Below are positions 44,805-58,100 of a stretch of DNA of 64,000 nucleotides, piece by piece. The stretch's first letter is position 1. Every line of letters starts with the position of its first letter. Source of the stretch: Poronia punctata (Eukaryota; Ascomycota; Sordariomycetes; Xylariales; Xylariaceae); NCBI GenBank assembly GCA_022579005.1, contig MU401569.1:55826-119825 (forward strand), written 5' to 3'. The position numbers and the translations under genes are program-made. The notes beneath the pieces are model-generated. The model was not told the DNA's origin and searched no databases. It worked only from the letters and a program-made list of their open reading frames with translations.

Positions 44805-46782
44805 TCAGCAGGCATCCTGCCAAGTTTTGCAATGCCCCTTTCCACTAATATCCTTATTCGCATGAATACAATCAGCATGCTGGGCCCTGCAGGCAGCGTC
44901 CGCGTCTTTGTAGTTCTGCGAGAAACGACGCGAGGTCTCGGTGCGGCAGCCCTGGGCATAGACGGCCTCGCATTGCTGGAATTGTGTGTCGCAGGCGTCC
45001 AGGCAAGCGTTGTTGCAATCGGGGCGAGGGTACGAGGGACACTTGCGGCTGTCCTTGTCGGTGTAGAGCTTGAATACGTTGCCTTGGCTATAGTCGGCCT
45101 TGATGTTGTTGCATGTCACGACAGGGAGCTCAATGCCGCCGACGGGGTGGCCGGGTTTGTAGCCATATTTGCTGTTGCTGGGTTGGACACAAATGCCTGT
45201 GGGCGTAGGGACTGGGCAGCTGGATGTTGGGTAACCTGCCTTTGTCGTTGTCGTGGTCGTCTTGGTCGAGGTTTTCTTGGTAGAGGTGGTGGTTGTGGTA
45301 GGGCAGGGAATGGTGGAGGTGTGTGTCACGGGGGGCTGGGAGCCCTTGGGAGGTGTCGAGTTGAAGCAATCAGACTTGCCACAGTGGCCGCCGAGACATT
45401 TCTTGTGGCAGTAGGTCTCGACGTCTGCGCACCATTCACCAAACTCGAAGCAGTGTAGCGAGTCAGGGAAACCGGCTTGGAGGAAACAGCTGGCGGTTTG
45501 GATCAGACATTGGGACCAGGCCACTAGACAGCTACCGTGGTCATTCCAGTCGGGGATCGGGTTTGAGCACCATTTGCCGCACTTGTATTCGCAAGTAGGG
45601 GGCGTTACTATGGTGGTGGTACATACGGCAGCGCTGGAGGTTGTGCTGGTGGCCGACTTGGTGGTCGAGGAGGTCGAGGTAGGAGGTGGTGTGGTCGTGC
45701 TAATAGGGGCAGAGGTAGAGCTCTCAGAGGAAGTAGTCGAGCTTACGGGGTACGAGCTGATCGAGGAGGTGCTCGAGCTCACAGGCTCACTGGTTGGAGT
45801 GACGGAAGAAGTGCTTGAGCTGACAGGGTAGGAGATGATGGTGCTCGAGCTGGTAGGGGCAGAGGTCGAGCTGACAGGATAGGAGCTAATAGTGCTTGAC
45901 GTATCCGGCGGGCTGCCACATGGCTCAAGAGATTGCAAGTCCTTGGCAACGTATAGGCTGAGCCGGGACGGGCCACCGCAAACCTGATTTTTGTTACCAT
46001 TGCAAGGGACGTTGCAAGTCTCCGCATCGGTAGCCAGCTGAGTGCCATTGCCAACCACGACACCGCAGTAGCATTCACCACCTATAAGTCACCAGTCGAG
46101 TCAGTATGGGTAAATATCGGTGTGCTGATCAGGCTTGGGATCACATACCATACTCAGTTCCAGCAAAGGGAAAGCCACCGTTCAGGCAGGACTTTAAGCA
46201 AGAATCGGTCGTCATGGTAGACGCGTCGACATTGTCTTGGCGGTAAAACAATGCCCTACCCTCGCTTGAATCATCGGTCCAGCAACCTACAGGAACATAT
46301 TCGCTAATATCATTCTGCTGCTCGATGGGCGGGAATGTTGGGTCCATCCAGATGTTAATCTGAGTATCACCTCCACATGACTGAGAGCTGTTTCCCGTGC
46401 AGGCAAACGAGCACTGATCCTCTTCCAGGAGAGCCGTCGAAACAGTCTGACCGCAGTAGCATACACCGTAGTATGATAGACCGGCTAACCGGTAACCATT
46501 GCCTATAAATCATGCGGTTAACTACTGAAATCTCGTGCCGATGAATGTCTTCGACTCACCCTTGCATTCAGAGACACAGGTCTCTACGGTCATATTCTGC
46601 ACGTCCAGGTCGGTGCGAAGAGTCAGAGCTTCCTTCTGACCGCGCTGTCCATTGTCGTAGCAACCGGTATAGACGAAGGGATCAAAAGGTGCTAGGCAAG
46701 GAGGTAGCTCATTGTACCAAGCCTGAGCTGAGTTGACGAGTGAAAGAGCTGCTACGGCAGCCAAAGACTTGATGACACCCAT
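44805..46782 (-). CDS. Secreted protein with two WSC domains and Cys-rich C-terminus
   Basis: Three exons on the minus strand, 46782-46560, 46502-46149 and 46081-44805, give 617 residues. A signal peptide is clear (MGVIKSLAAVAALSLVNSAQA). Two WSC modules follow, each read across an intron: 'VYTGCYDNGQRG' to 'YYGVCYCGQTV' with 'CTGNSSQSCGG', and 'VPVGCWTDDSSEG' to 'GECYCGVVVGNG' with 'CNGNKNQVCGG'. WSC domains bind wall carbohydrate. A Ser/Thr-rich, probably O-glycosylated stretch of about 100 residues comes next, then two Cys-rich modules ('CEYKCGKWCSNPIPDW...' and the final 'CNNACLDACDTQFQQC...') that I cannot name. No C-terminal membrane segment or GPI signal, so it is secreted or wall-bound rather than a Wsc stress sensor. 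Confidence 0.88.
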
Positions 46783-49700
46783 TTTTCTCGTCTCGTCTTC
46801 AGGCTTTTCTTGTCAGAGGAAGGGACGGTGGGAAAGCTGTTTCGACATCTTCTTGGAACAGATGACGAGAAGAGGGTTTATGTAGACTTTCCCCATCTCT
46901 CTGTAAGACTTGGGAAAATACCTAGCTTACATGGTCATCGAAGGGCCAACAACCCGGTCTGAGGTTGCATGGATTCTGGACCCTTTACACCTGAACCTGA
47001 ACCTGAACCTGAAATGCAAGCGGAATATTCTATCGAGTCGTACTCGTACATTGTGTTCGAAAATAGTAAACGAAGCCAAGCCAGAGCAAACACAGTATCA
47101 GATCGTACGTTGAGTTAAAAACCTCGACGGATCTCGGTCGGTCCAGGCTCGCCTGCAGTTCAGCTCTCTCTTGTGGGAACGTTCTCCGATACGGCGTTGC
47201 TGTGGGCTGTTCTTGCCTGACCAGTGACACGTAGTTTATCTGGGGTGAAATATCGCTAAAATCCCCGAGCTTACACATGGCCAAGGTACGTAGCTACATA
47301 CGTAATGTAGCTGAAGAGGGAAGTGTGCCCGGGTAGAGCTTTCTGTTTTGGTGCTTGGATAGCCAGGTATCCAATGAACGTACTTACGCTAGGCCAGGGC
47401 AGAAGCTCCCAAAGTCCGTATCTTACCTTCCTGTGTTGGATGAGGAAGGAGTACTCGTAGAGGGCGTAAGTAGGTTAGGGGTCCTGTACGTTTTGGGAAC
47501 TATTGCTTCTGGATATGGAAATTGGGGGTTCAAGCCACACACAACCCTCAAAAACAATACATCATTCAAGCTGTCAATTTTTTTTTATCGTCTCAAGGAT
47601 CTAAGAACCTACTCGTAGACATGAATGTAAAAGTCTCTGATACGGCTTATGAGGCTTTGACAGGGTACTTCTTACAATGCCTATTATCTTAACACTCACT
47701 TGTCGGCGCTGGCCCCTGATAGAAGAAAAAGCCGACAGGCAAGATACCCGTTACCTACGAGTAGTACCTATCCTATCTACAGCTGACAGGAATACCATCG
47801 GCTGTTGCGGGTAGATAGACGATAGCGGAGACTTTCCTCTCGGTCGAAGCTTTACGAGAATCACGAGCTACCTATCTTGCGGGGAAAAGAAAGGGACATC
47901 ATGGCCATCACCGGTCAATGCGGCGGAGATGTGCACATGCGGACGTCGCTTGTGTTAAGCGCGCAATAACTCAATAGTCTACTGCCGTTGCAGGGCTCGT
48001 GCATTGGTCTAGCTTATACACGCGTCTTTCTCATGTCAGGTAAGACAGACGCCGCTGCCGAACACCCATACCTCGTATTCCAATTTTCTTCCTTTAATGA
48101 ATGGCGCTTTTTCGAAACTCGCTTCGAGTCGGTACGAGTACCGGTAGTCATGGTACTGTCCTCGTGGATAAGGATGAAGAAACCCCTTCATATCGGATCT
48201 GGATTGTTATTACCCCCAAGCCTTCATTCAAACTTTTTCAATATTCTCAACCTTGACCAAGTCTCCACCACCTGTTTATTTGCACAGCCATATTCTCCTT
48301 ACTTTTCTAACAATACTCGTAGGTTAGGCGGTACTCGTCTAGATAGACTAGCGAAACCTTTGCGGCCCCTTCTGACAGCGGCCCGTCCCAGAGAAAAACC
48401 GGGGTTTCCAAAGGTCTCGACTGGTCCCTGAAATGCACGACACCAATCTTTTTCTCAGGGGTCAGGACTCAGGTCAGGCAGGTCTTTGCAGGGGTTATAT
48501 ATCCGACCCGGAACTCGTCACACAGTAAACACAGTACCATCCTGACTGTCGGTTCATGATCAGATTGTCAACGCCCACCGAACGCCGTTGTTACATTTAC
48601 CCAAGGTGAAGGTGAAGAGAAATGTCTGCCACTGTACTACAGAAGACTCAACGTTACCAAACGGCCGTGTCACCTCGAAAATCTTTTGATCGTCAGGCAC
48701 CGTTTCCTTTTTCGTCTACGAGCAGACGCCTTGAAAGAGAGGTCAGGGATTATATAGCAACACGTGAGATCAGAAAGAAAAATGCCGTACTTCCGTCACC
48801 GGGTCCCAAAAGCAACGAAATGTTGCCATCGTCTGCCTAGTTGTTATCTATCATCGAGGTTGACTTTATTCCAGGTCGCATTCTTTATCCCCTCTGCGTT
48901 GGTTGTTTGCAGAAGTACATTTACGTTATTCCGATAACACCTCAGATGATGGAACGGCCCCAGAAAATAAACTACCGGAAAACGGCAAGCTTATTTCTGG
49001 ACACGACAGTTTCCGAGAAGGAACAATAATTATCGTATAAAGATAAGTAAGTAGCTTACCCGGCCTAGATCGCTTTGCGAACTTTTGGGCTGAAGTGGCT
49101 CCCAGCCCCCAACCCAACCTTAATCCCTACCCCTACCTTTTAAGACTTGGCTACCTTACAAGCTTCATTGTTTTTTTCTTGTAGCCTCGTGTTCTTCGAT
49201 GAACCATTCATAATTTATTGATGAGAACCAACCCTTACAGCGTGTTTCTATCGACGTGTACTCGTAGGCCATGACAGATAATGGACATTACATTACATAC
49301 GAGTACCTACATACTACCTCACTTCACTTGCGTATTACGTTTATATGCGGTGACCTACCCATTGATGTGGTATGCGTACATGCAGACACCGTAGCCCCAG
49401 GTGAGATTGAGGAGATGCCGTTCTGTCCAGCTTCGGAATATCTACCAAACTACCACACGAATATACTTGACCCAGGTTTCTAATAAGATGTTATAGCTAA
49501 TATGACTTCTGAAGTTGACAGGTTTACGAAGAGATGAAAGTGTGTTATCTTGAAAACTATGGGCTCAAAGTAGGTATTTTTCTAGTTGATATATTGGAAA
49601 GGGGAAACAATAAGGGGTAAGTTCTTTCACTTGAAAGCAAAACTTCGGCACTTTACCTGCCTCCATCAACCATCGGTTTCTTGTAAATAAAGCCTGCGTT

Positions 49701-52160
49701 GGGAAAAGTTATCTGGATTATACTACATAACCTAGGTGCAATTTCATCAGGAGCATCCGGCATTCGACCAAGGACGAATTCAATCTTATTTCCCCGTGCG
49801 AAATCAACTAGGTAACCTGGAGAGACGCAGCCCAACCGGCCCCCGGCGTTTTGGGTTCGGGTTCGGGTTCGGGTTTTTTGCCTTGGTCTACTTTCTTCCC
49901 CCGGCTGCGAATGTATAGGAAACACGATTCCGAGTGGACATATTCTACTAAGTTAGGTGTACTAGGTTAAGTAGCCAAGTTGTTGTTTTGTTGTTTTGTC
50001 TATGTCGGATTTTATTCTACTCTCCGGACTCAAGGCCGACGACCGACCGACCGACCGACGAAACCAATTCCGGAGTCTTCCTACCGAAAGATATATTAGT
50101 AGAAAGAAGTCCGAGCCAAAGACCTTGTTACTGCTCATCTAACCACCCATATCTCGCAATAACCACAGACTCATCGAGCCTCGGTTTATAATCCGGCCCC
50201 CTGATTATTCACCAGCCGAGGAAAGCAGGTCAGGGACAGACACGTCCAATAAATCCTATCATTGCCCTGCTCTTTTCTTCCGACATGGCATTTGTCATGC
50301 CATGATGAGATGTCATCTCTCTGGCTGGACGCCCCTACCGTGTTGTGGTACTTTAATCGCTCCAATCTCGTATCTTGCCCCTTTTGCATCATCAGAAGTT
50401 GTTGATTCCATATTCTTAATAGAAAGGGTTTCTACAAATAATCAGCTTGGATTTAATATCCTTCGTTCCGTTTATAATATCCGCCCCCGGCGCGTCAAGA
50501 TTCCGCGGCGACCGGTTATATAAGTACCTACCCGAGTAAACCCAGTTTCTGCTTGCTTGCTTGTAATTGGGGGAATCGTGATATCTCCTTCCGGACATCG
50601 TGTCATCATACCAGACCGCACCCACCCAAGCTCACCCTGCCTTTCTCATACGAGGAAGAGAAAGAGAAAGCGCTGGAAAGGTCAACTCGGGTTGATTACA
50701 AAGAAGTCGCACCGTCGACTACCTACATAGGTACCTTACCTAACAGTTTATGTCCGACTAAAGTACCCTAGGTACCCATGTTTGCTCAAGTCCCACGGGA
50801 TCAAAACGATTTAGTTTGGATACCTCTCTAACCTAACCTAACCTACCTACTCCTCTTCATCTTCATCTAGCTCGCCAACCCTATAAAAAAAAAAAAAATC
50901 CTACGAAAAACACGGGACCGATGAGTCGTCATGTCAAAATTGTGGCAGGACACTAGTAGTCTAGGGGAACGGAGAAATATGCACTGCACCTTTACCTTTC
51001 CTGTCGCCGCTCGCGCATCAGCAACTATCCGAGGATGTACATATATATATATATATGTATGAGAACTTTCCCCTTTTTTTATCTTGAACAAATCGCCTAT
51101 CAGAGAAAAATTACCTACTACCTACTTACTTACCTAGGGGTCGGAAATAAAATCATACGAGGGGACGGGAGAGGAGGAGAAAAGTAAGTTCTAACCTTAC
51201 TTTACCTAACCAAATGTCAAGAAAGTCATCTTTTCATCCCTCGCTCCATCACCCACCCTCTCACCTCACCCCCTCACTCACCACCATCCAAACGCTCACA
51301 TACATGGGCAAATTTCCCTATAACCCCCCCCCCCCCCCTACCCCCCCAACAACATTCTCAATTCCTTCCCAAACCAAACCAAACCATATCCTCTTCTCTC
51401 AAGAAAATAATGAAAGAAAGAAACCGCAACTTAAAGCCTTATCAAATACCCACATTTGTCTTTAACAGACACAAAAAAAAAAAAATCCCAACTCCTTAAG
51501 TTACGTTACGTAATTAAATACATTTTCGCGACCGCTTATAGAGCTGACTCACTGACCATCATCTATCCAATACTTTCATCGACCTAGGCTATGTCATACT
51601 CTCGCAAGTGTATATATGACAAATAGAACGGAACAAAATCTAGACGCGCAAATGGGATGTGTAAAAGTAGAAGGAAATAGGGCATAGGGAATATATGCCG
51701 CTATACAAAAGTGGCTGGTAGCTGTAGGTTGCTTGTATGTATAAAGTTAATTGCAGTTTTGGTCACGGGACCCAAAAGGAAGAGAGAGGTCAGCACTCCA
51801 TTTTTGATCACAGACGTAACACTGCGACAGTAGTCAACTCTGTTAAATAGAGAAGGGCGTAGAGCAGAAGCATGACTTATCCATCTTATGAGATATTTGG
51901 AGGACTCTGTTGTCAAAGAACAGACCAGGTTATCAAATAAACTCTCCTACAAATGTCATTAATCTTTAACAAATTATTACAAGACACGGCGCCAAGGCAG
52001 TAGTAACATAAATAAATCGTGGGAATTATCATAGTCATCTTCTCTCTGGCTACCAAACTCAATACCGAAGTGTGTATGCTTCTTTTCATGAGCCTAGCTA
52101 ATTACAAACAACTTTGGTAAACCCAAACCCCGAACGCCCGTTTCGCAATGCTTAAGGACC
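46783..52160. other. 5.4-kb gene-poor stretch
   Basis: Only short unsupported frames. It contains direct hexamer repeats (GAACCT at 46993-47013; GGGTTC at 49855-49876; GACC at 50038-50056), seven TACTCGTA/TACGAGTA octamers between 47041 and 48321 and two near 49260-49305, a CCTAA array near 50829-50845, an AT dinucleotide tract (51040-51056) and a poly-C (51327-51338). No transposon ends were recognised. Confidence 0.6.
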
Positions 52161-55100
52161 CTACTTCTCACGGAGATGTCGGGGCACGTACTTGCCAGTC
52201 GCCCCCGATGGCTTCAATGGCTCCGCGGCGGCCGGGGTAGCCGGCTTGTTCGAACCGGAATCGCTGGCTACATCCGGCGTAGCAACACCTGCACCACCCG
52301 CTGCCTTGGCTGCCTCACGTTCACGCCATGACGGCTTGTTGCCGCCCAGGTTTAGACGTGGAGCTCCACCAACACGGGGGTTGGAATCACCACGCTCCAT
52401 TGAGGGAGGTGTTCCACGCGACGGTACGATGGGATCCCGAGCTGGAGCGGGAGCAGCGGCGCGAGTCGGCACAATGGGTTCCCGAGCCGGAGGGGTAGCA
52501 CCTCCCTCGCGAAGCTGTTCACGTTCGCGCCATGACGGTTTGCCACCACTACCAGCCAGCGGTAGGCGGGGTGCGCCAGCCGGCCGGTCGCGAGAGTCGG
52601 CACGCTCCATCGTCGCAGGCTCGCGGCGTGGTGCCAGACGGGCCTGCTCCTTCTCGGCCTGGCGTCTGGCCAGCGCCTCTTCTTCTCTCCTAGCTTGCAG
52701 TGCAGCCTTCTCCAGAGCCTCTTGCCGCTCCTTCTCTCGCTGTTCCTTGAGTAGGGCCATCTCCGCCCGCTTCTGCTCCAGACGTTTGTCCTGTTCCTCC
52801 TTCTCCCGGGCGGCACGCTCCTCGGCTTCCCGCAGAGCCCGCTCTTTCTCTTCCTTCTCCCGCTTCTCCCGAAGCTTGCGCTCCCGATACTCCTTCTTCC
52901 GCAGGTCCACCTGTCTGTCGAGCTCTCGCTGGGCGTCGCGTTGACGCTTCTCGAACTCATCCCGACGACGTTCATGCATGGAATTTCTGAAGGGTTCGTA
53001 GTACTGCATAAGACGGCTGAGACGATGCTTGAGCTCGACGCTCTCCTTGTGCTTGACTTCTGCTTCGCGCAACGTCTCTTCCTTTATCCTCTCGTATGCG
53101 GCCAGGTCACGCTCCCGTTGCTTGGCATAGTCCTCAGGGAGTTTCTTAACCTCTTCTTTCCTGAAGGCACGTTCAAGATGATCCATACGCTTGCCAGTGA
53201 TGCGAAGCTTCTCCTTGATGTCGTTCTTCTCCCGCTCCAGCTGTGCAAGCTTCATAGCACGGATGTCGATGTCATTCAGATTCTCGACGTCGATCTCGTC
53301 GGCATTGGTACCCAACTTGAGATCGGCAATCTGCTTCTTCAACTCTTCCTTACGGACACGGTCTCGTTCGTCCTTGAGACGCTTCTCTTCGCGCTCCTTC
53401 TGCTCTTGAGCTAGACGTCGCTCCTCCGCCTCGGCCAAGAGCTGTTCTTGCAGTCTCTTCTGCTTGGCCTTCTCCTTCTCTCTCTTGGCTTGCAACTCAG
53501 AGGCTTCGTCTTTCCGCTTTTGGATGATTTCCTTTCGGGCAAGGGCATCGCGATGCTCCTTCTCCGCGCCGGCCTTGGTGCGTGTCAGAGCCGCATCATG
53601 AGCTTCAGCCTGAGTCTGTCTGAAACTTGGGTCTATGTAGAAGCAAGTGGTGTAAAGAGTGCTAGCGAGACGTGTAAGTTGAGTGCGGACAATTTCAGAA
53701 GGCGTGCTTTGGAGTCGCTGGACGGTGCCAGTCTGGCTATCAGCAGAGCCCGAACCAGAGCCAGCATGAAGGGCTTTGGAGGAGGCAAAGACATCCTTGT
53801 CAAAGTTCAGAACGCCCGTGGCATGATCCATGCGGATGGACAGATCTCCCTTCTTGTTTCCGTTCATGATGAACTTCTCAATCGTTCCTTGTGAGATTTG
53901 GAAAGGGTCAGGGAACTGAGCGAGGCTCTCGACGAAACTGAGATCTACGCTCTCATAGACCTGAGACAATTGCTGGAACAGGCGGGTGAGAATAACCTGT
54001 TGAAGGGGTTGGATGTACTTCTCCATCTCAGAATCGGTACCAATCTTGGTGAGAATAGGTGAGATCTTCTGGCAGATGGAGAGAGGGTGGAAGTCAACCT
54101 CGAGAATATTGTACAGGTCGCGAATCTCGGGGAGAGCGCGTTTCAGGAGGGACTTTGAAAGAGCATCACGGAACAGGACAGCACGGGTAGGTGCTACAGA
54201 CATGCCCAAGAGGTGTGTGAGGCGAGAGTTCTTGTTCTTCCGTGCCTCGTCGAAATCTACCATGGCACCTCGAGATCTGGTGGTGCTAATGACAGGAATA
54301 GATAGGGCAGATAGGAGAACAAATGATGCGGCCTTCTGCAAGTCCGCCTCAGTTGCGGAGGGGTTGTCGGCTTTCTTGCCATGGCCGGAAGCAACGAGCG
54401 CAGCCGATTGGCGCAGGAGATTGTAATACCGAGACCAAGCAGCGGCGTGGAATAGGTAGTTTTCGCCAACAAGGAAGATGCGAGTAAGCTTCTCGTAGTA
54501 ATTGGCCATCATAATGTTCTTGGGTGGGCGCTTGCTGAGGTTGAGGAGGGTGTGAATATCTTCAACGCTTCGGAAGGCCTCCTGCCAGAGCTCAAGTTCG
54601 ACGGCAACATTCAGCTGCTGGAAGCGAGTCTCTAGGTGGCGCTGCAACGTGTCTGGGTCGTTGAGATTGATGGCATTCATCTGACTCGAGTACTTGGCCG
54701 CGGTCTGGACATGGTTGCGTAGAAGCTCGCAAAGACGACGGAATTCGGTCTTGCGCTGATACTTGAGGCAGAAGTCGAAAGCTTGCAGAGCGGTGCTCTG
54801 GTATAAGAGCTCCAGTCTGGCATTGTTACGCAGAATATCGAGTACGGTACGGTAAGCCTCCCAGAGGAACTTCAACCAGGGTGTGACGACAGCGCGCTCG
54901 GTGCGATCCCTCGACTGTTCACCAGACACGGTGGCCAACAGTATGGATTCGGGGGTTTCAGTAGCCTCGAGATCTTCAACGTTGGCGGTGGCACTTGATT
55001 CAAGGCTTTCTTGGACTTCGTCGGCCTTCTTCTGAGCGGCAGTCACTTTTTCGGCGGCCAACTCGATGAACTTTTTGAGAACCAACTCGATGGTGGCGAT

Positions 55101-55352
55101 GTTGGTGTTCTGCGCAATGTTCTTATAGGAATATAAAGCATCCTTGGCTAGCTTTCCTTTCTTCTGTTCGACCGACAATTCGACCAGTAGAACCATGACA
55201 GGTTCAAGCGAGGCGATGGGGACATTTCGTGAACGTTTAGATGTGATGTGATCGTGGAGAAGGGTGAGAGCGGCAGGAGCCTGGTTTACACCAATAAGCT
55301 CATGAGCACGCTTCAACACGTTCTCCGGCTTTTGGTGCGGAGGCGGCGGCAT
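52161..55352 (-). CDS. tif32: Translation initiation factor eIF3 subunit a
   Basis: Core scaffold of eIF3 on the 40S subunit. Intronless, 1063 residues from ATG 55352 ([24 protein letters not shown]), the conserved start; an in-frame ATG 58 codons upstream (55526) would add an unconserved basic segment and is disfavoured. The N-terminal helical repeats and PCI region run to about residue 520 ('[20 protein letters not shown]', '[34 protein letters not shown]'). A long charged coiled coil follows (about 590-880, rich in EKE/RKR). The tail has repeated '[17 protein letters not shown]' and '[17 protein letters not shown]' motifs and ends [12 protein letters not shown], the hallmark of fungal eIF3a. 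Confidence 0.97.
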   Translation of the reverse strand: MPPPPHQKPENVLKRAHELIGVNQAPAALTLLHDHITSKRSRNVPIASLEPVMVLLVELSVEQKKGKLAKDALYSYKNIAQNTNIATIELVLKKFIELAAEKVTAAQKKADEVQESLESSATANVEDLEATETPESILLATVSGEQSRDRTERAVVTPWLKFLWEAYRTVLDILRNNARLELLYQSTALQAFDFCLKYQRKTEFRRLCELLRNHVQTAAKYSSQMNAINLNDPDTLQRHLETRFQQLNVAVELELWQEAFRSVEDIHTLLNLSKRPPKNIMMANYYEKLTRIFLVGENYLFHAAAWSRYYNLLRQSAALVASGHGKKADNPSATEADLQKAASFVLLSALSIPVISTTRSRGAMVDFDEARKNKNSRLTHLLGMSVAPTRAVLFRDALSKSLLKRALPEIRDLYNILEVDFHPLSICQKISPILTKIGTDSEMEKYIQPLQQVILTRLFQQLSQVYESVDLSFVESLAQFPDPFQISQGTIEKFIMNGNKKGDLSIRMDHATGVLNFDKDVFASSKALHAGSGSGSADSQTGTVQRLQSTPSEIVRTQLTRLASTLYTTCFYIDPSFRQTQAEAHDAALTRTKAGAEKEHRDALARKEIIQKRKDEASELQAKREKEKAKQKRLQEQLLAEAEERRLAQEQKEREEKRLKDERDRVRKEELKKQIADLKLGTNADEIDVENLNDIDIRAMKLAQLEREKNDIKEKLRITGKRMDHLERAFRKEEVKKLPEDYAKQRERDLAAYERIKEETLREAEVKHKESVELKHRLSRLMQYYEPFRNSMHERRRDEFEKRQRDAQRELDRQVDLRKKEYRERKLREKREKEEKERALREAEERAAREKEEQDKRLEQKRAEMALLKEQREKERQEALEKAALQARREEEALARRQAEKEQARLAPRREPATMERADSRDRPAGAPRLPLAGSGGKPSWREREQLREGGATPPAREPIVPTRAAAPAPARDPIVPSRGTPPSMERGDSNPRVGGAPRLNLGGNKPSWREREAAKAAGGAGVATPDVASDSGSNKPATPAAAEPLKPSGATGKYVPRHLREK

Positions 55353-57748
55353 CTTGGGCAATCTCTTTGATTTTAAAGTATCAAAAGAGATGATGCGGCC
55401 GGGGCGACGTGACGTGCTGGTGGATGTGGGAAAGGCACTGAAAAAGAAGATTTTCGATATGTGCCACTTTCGTGGGCTTGGGGTCGAGCGAGGCGGGGCA
55501 CGGGCTTTTGGAAATTTTATGATCACGTGACCAAATCGACACCTTCTTATGGGCTAGTCAAAGTATATTCACCGCCCATTTATGTGCGAAGATACTTAAA
55601 GGATGCTATAAGGGGCCTACTTTAGGGACTTCACCTTATCTCCGGGGCCTTGTCCGGGGGACCGGGTTGCTGATGCCCACCAAACTTGTCAACCGTGCAG
55701 CAGCCTCTGGTAACCGTAGCCCATAACCCCAAAATATCAAGTCTACATACATTTCGATATAAAAATGCGATGGATGATAGTTCATTATGTCTGAGATCCA
55801 GCTGGCTAGATAATTTGACAGAGATCACTTCCAGCCAGAGAAATGCGAGGCAGGACTCGGGTGCGCCCAGTAAGTGTAAGTACCTAGACTAGGTAGCTAT
55901 TACATTTTCCTACATGTAGCCTCCATCTACCTGCACATAGGACTCTTAGTCCACCACCTGTCAAACAACTGATATGAGCTAGCTCAGGTAGGTATGTACC
56001 TGGGTACCTTCCATAGGCCTGTCAAAAAGATTCAGGGTCGGAAGGTGCTGAAGGTCGTAGTATGGGTGAGACCTGGGGAAGGCTTCCTGGTTACAGAAGT
56101 AGTAATCTGGGGTCGCAACCTCCCGGATTCTTCAGACAAACACACACAAACATTTTAAACCGTTAGGGAGCCGCGAAATACTATAACATACTTGTTTGGA
56201 AGCGTCTAACCTACGCGTACATGTAGAGCTTAGAAGTGCAGGATACAAGAAGGCTGCATGCAAAAAAAAGGAGGTAAAATAGGAATCTATACAATTTGTA
56301 GGTAATGGCAGATACAATAAAGACGAGATAGAGTCGCGTTAGAACTAGGATGCGTTACAAAACGTTCCAATAAAGGCAACCCTACCTCCATAATTCTTAA
56401 GAAAAGGAGGTGTTGGACATTGATAAAAAACCGTGCATCTAACACGTAGGTTAGATGGTCGAGGTGTAAAACGCAACTTCTCATAATTACCTATGTACAA
56501 CATATCCAACTGCCAACAGCTCCACGTTAAATAAGATACTTTTAGCGTAGGTACCTATACAGAATAGTGTCGGGTTAGCTCTAGACTAATACGAGGAGCT
56601 ATATATTTTTTTGTAATTCTTGCAATGCTGTATTTGCTTATTACTTTCGGGCTGTCAAGTTCTCTTTACACGTAACACACAAGCATGATACTCGCATGTG
56701 GCAGCAATAAGGTCCTTAAAGGATTATCTGGGGTTTACTGTACTGGAGACGCCACGGTTAGCTTTTGAATGTTTTGGTAAAAGGACGCACAAGCCGCCCG
56801 ATGCAGAAGCCAAAGCACAGACCAGATAGGAATCGGCGCGAGGAAATGGACCACCAATTTCCCAGCCTGCAAGAAATGCCCCGTAGTCATTCCCCCCTTA
56901 TGGATTGGACCAATTAAAGATGGGAGAGCCCAGAAATAAAAATCATAGCAAAAGATTACACAGCACTAGGACTCCGTACCCTGCAGGTATCCTACCTCAT
57001 CCAGTCCCTGGATTTGTAGGCGAAATAACTGGTCAAGGTACAAGTTGGAGTACATGCCGTGCCTTCACATTGTATGCACCAGACCTGCCAACCCCCAAAA
57101 GGACCCAAATCCATCACTTCCTCCACTCCTACTACCCTAGCCACCTTCCCCCGATCTCTCCTCTCTGTTCTTGCCTGTCCACAGCAGTCAACCTCGACTT
57201 CTTGTGTGTGCCTTGCTGTGGGTGTTCCAGTCTCATCCGCTCCCCTTTCCTCCCACCTTGCTGTCGTTTCTCGACGACAGTTATACGGCCAACATTTAAC
57301 GATTCGGTCACTACGTCGCTTTTGTCTCGAGCATTGCCTTTTATTGTTTTTAGTCTTATGGCGACTATATTAATCTCGTGTAAGCTTCTCCTATTCCAAT
57401 GAAATAAAGTTCCACTAGCTGGCGACAGCCTGGCAAAATATACCGAGCATCCCACTGTTCAGTATTTATAATAGTCATATGGTTGTCTCATCACGAACAA
57501 AAGAAGCATACCACAAATACCTTGATCGCGTAGTTAATGCGGCAGCTTCGACCATTGTGACACGAAAGCAACTGACCCGGGTATTTCACTTTCCAGAAAC
57601 GCGCAATTTCCCTTCCTCACCATAGAGGCGACATAGCAGACTCGACCAGCCGAAACCTGCTGCCACTCTCTTTCGCCTCAATTTCTATCCGCCTCGACCC
57701 TACCGCGTCGTCGCATCTCCACTCCGAATACCTCTACCGACTATCACC
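55353..57748. other. Intergenic, divergent promoters; no other gene seen
   Basis: 2.4 kb between eIF3a and the G-gamma gene. A plus-strand frame at 56905-57402 has unlikely composition and is rejected. The 150 bp before the G-gamma start are strongly pyrimidine-rich, like a fungal 5' leader. Confidence 0.6.
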
Positions 57749-58100
57749 ATGCCTACATACGCATCGAGAGAGGTCGGCGACCCATCTCAGCTTAGGAGGG
57801 ATAGGCAATCGATGGCTGGTCTGAAACTACGGCGTTTAACCGAACTAAACAGCCGACTGCGGGAAGATTTGGAACGAGAGCGAATCCCAGTATCACAAGC
57901 TGCTAAGAGGTGAGGCGATACCGCGACAGTCTGTCATACATATATCTGCTGGACCGCATGACTAAACCATCTCCGACAGCATAATTGCATACTGCAACAG
58001 CACAAGGGATTACATGGTACCGTCAGTATGGGGACCATTGCCGCGAAGTGACGACCCTTACGCGCCACAGCAGAATGCCACTTGCTGTGTGGTAATGTAG
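57749..58100 (+). CDS. gng1: Heterotrimeric G-protein gamma subunit
   Basis: Partner of G-beta in pheromone and nutrient signalling (Ste18 family). Two exons, 57749-57909 and 57980-58100, give 93 residues, the standard length. The N-terminus MPTYASREVGDPSQLRRDRQ leads into the helix 'LKLRRLTELNSRLREDLERERIPVSQA'. After the intron comes 'DYMVPSVWGPLPRSDDPYAPQQ' and the C-terminus CCVVM. CVVM is a CaaX box for farnesylation, and the Cys before it is the usual palmitoylation site, so the protein should sit on the plasma membrane. The junction rebuilds a Ser codon with a GTGAGG donor and a CAG acceptor. Both exons are short, so simple frame searches miss the gene. Confidence 0.93.

Noticed and set aside
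48622..48840. 72-codon plus-strand frame in the gene-poor stretch
   Set aside because: Composition is plausible but nothing else supports it; it may be chance.
55353..55526. Upstream start of eIF3a adding 58 residues
   Set aside because: The added segment is basic and low-complexity, while [16 protein letters not shown] at 55352 is the conserved start.
56905..57402. 165-codon frame before the G-gamma gene
   Set aside because: It overlaps the pyrimidine-rich promoter region, and its Cys/Ser/Pro-rich sequence shows no domain.
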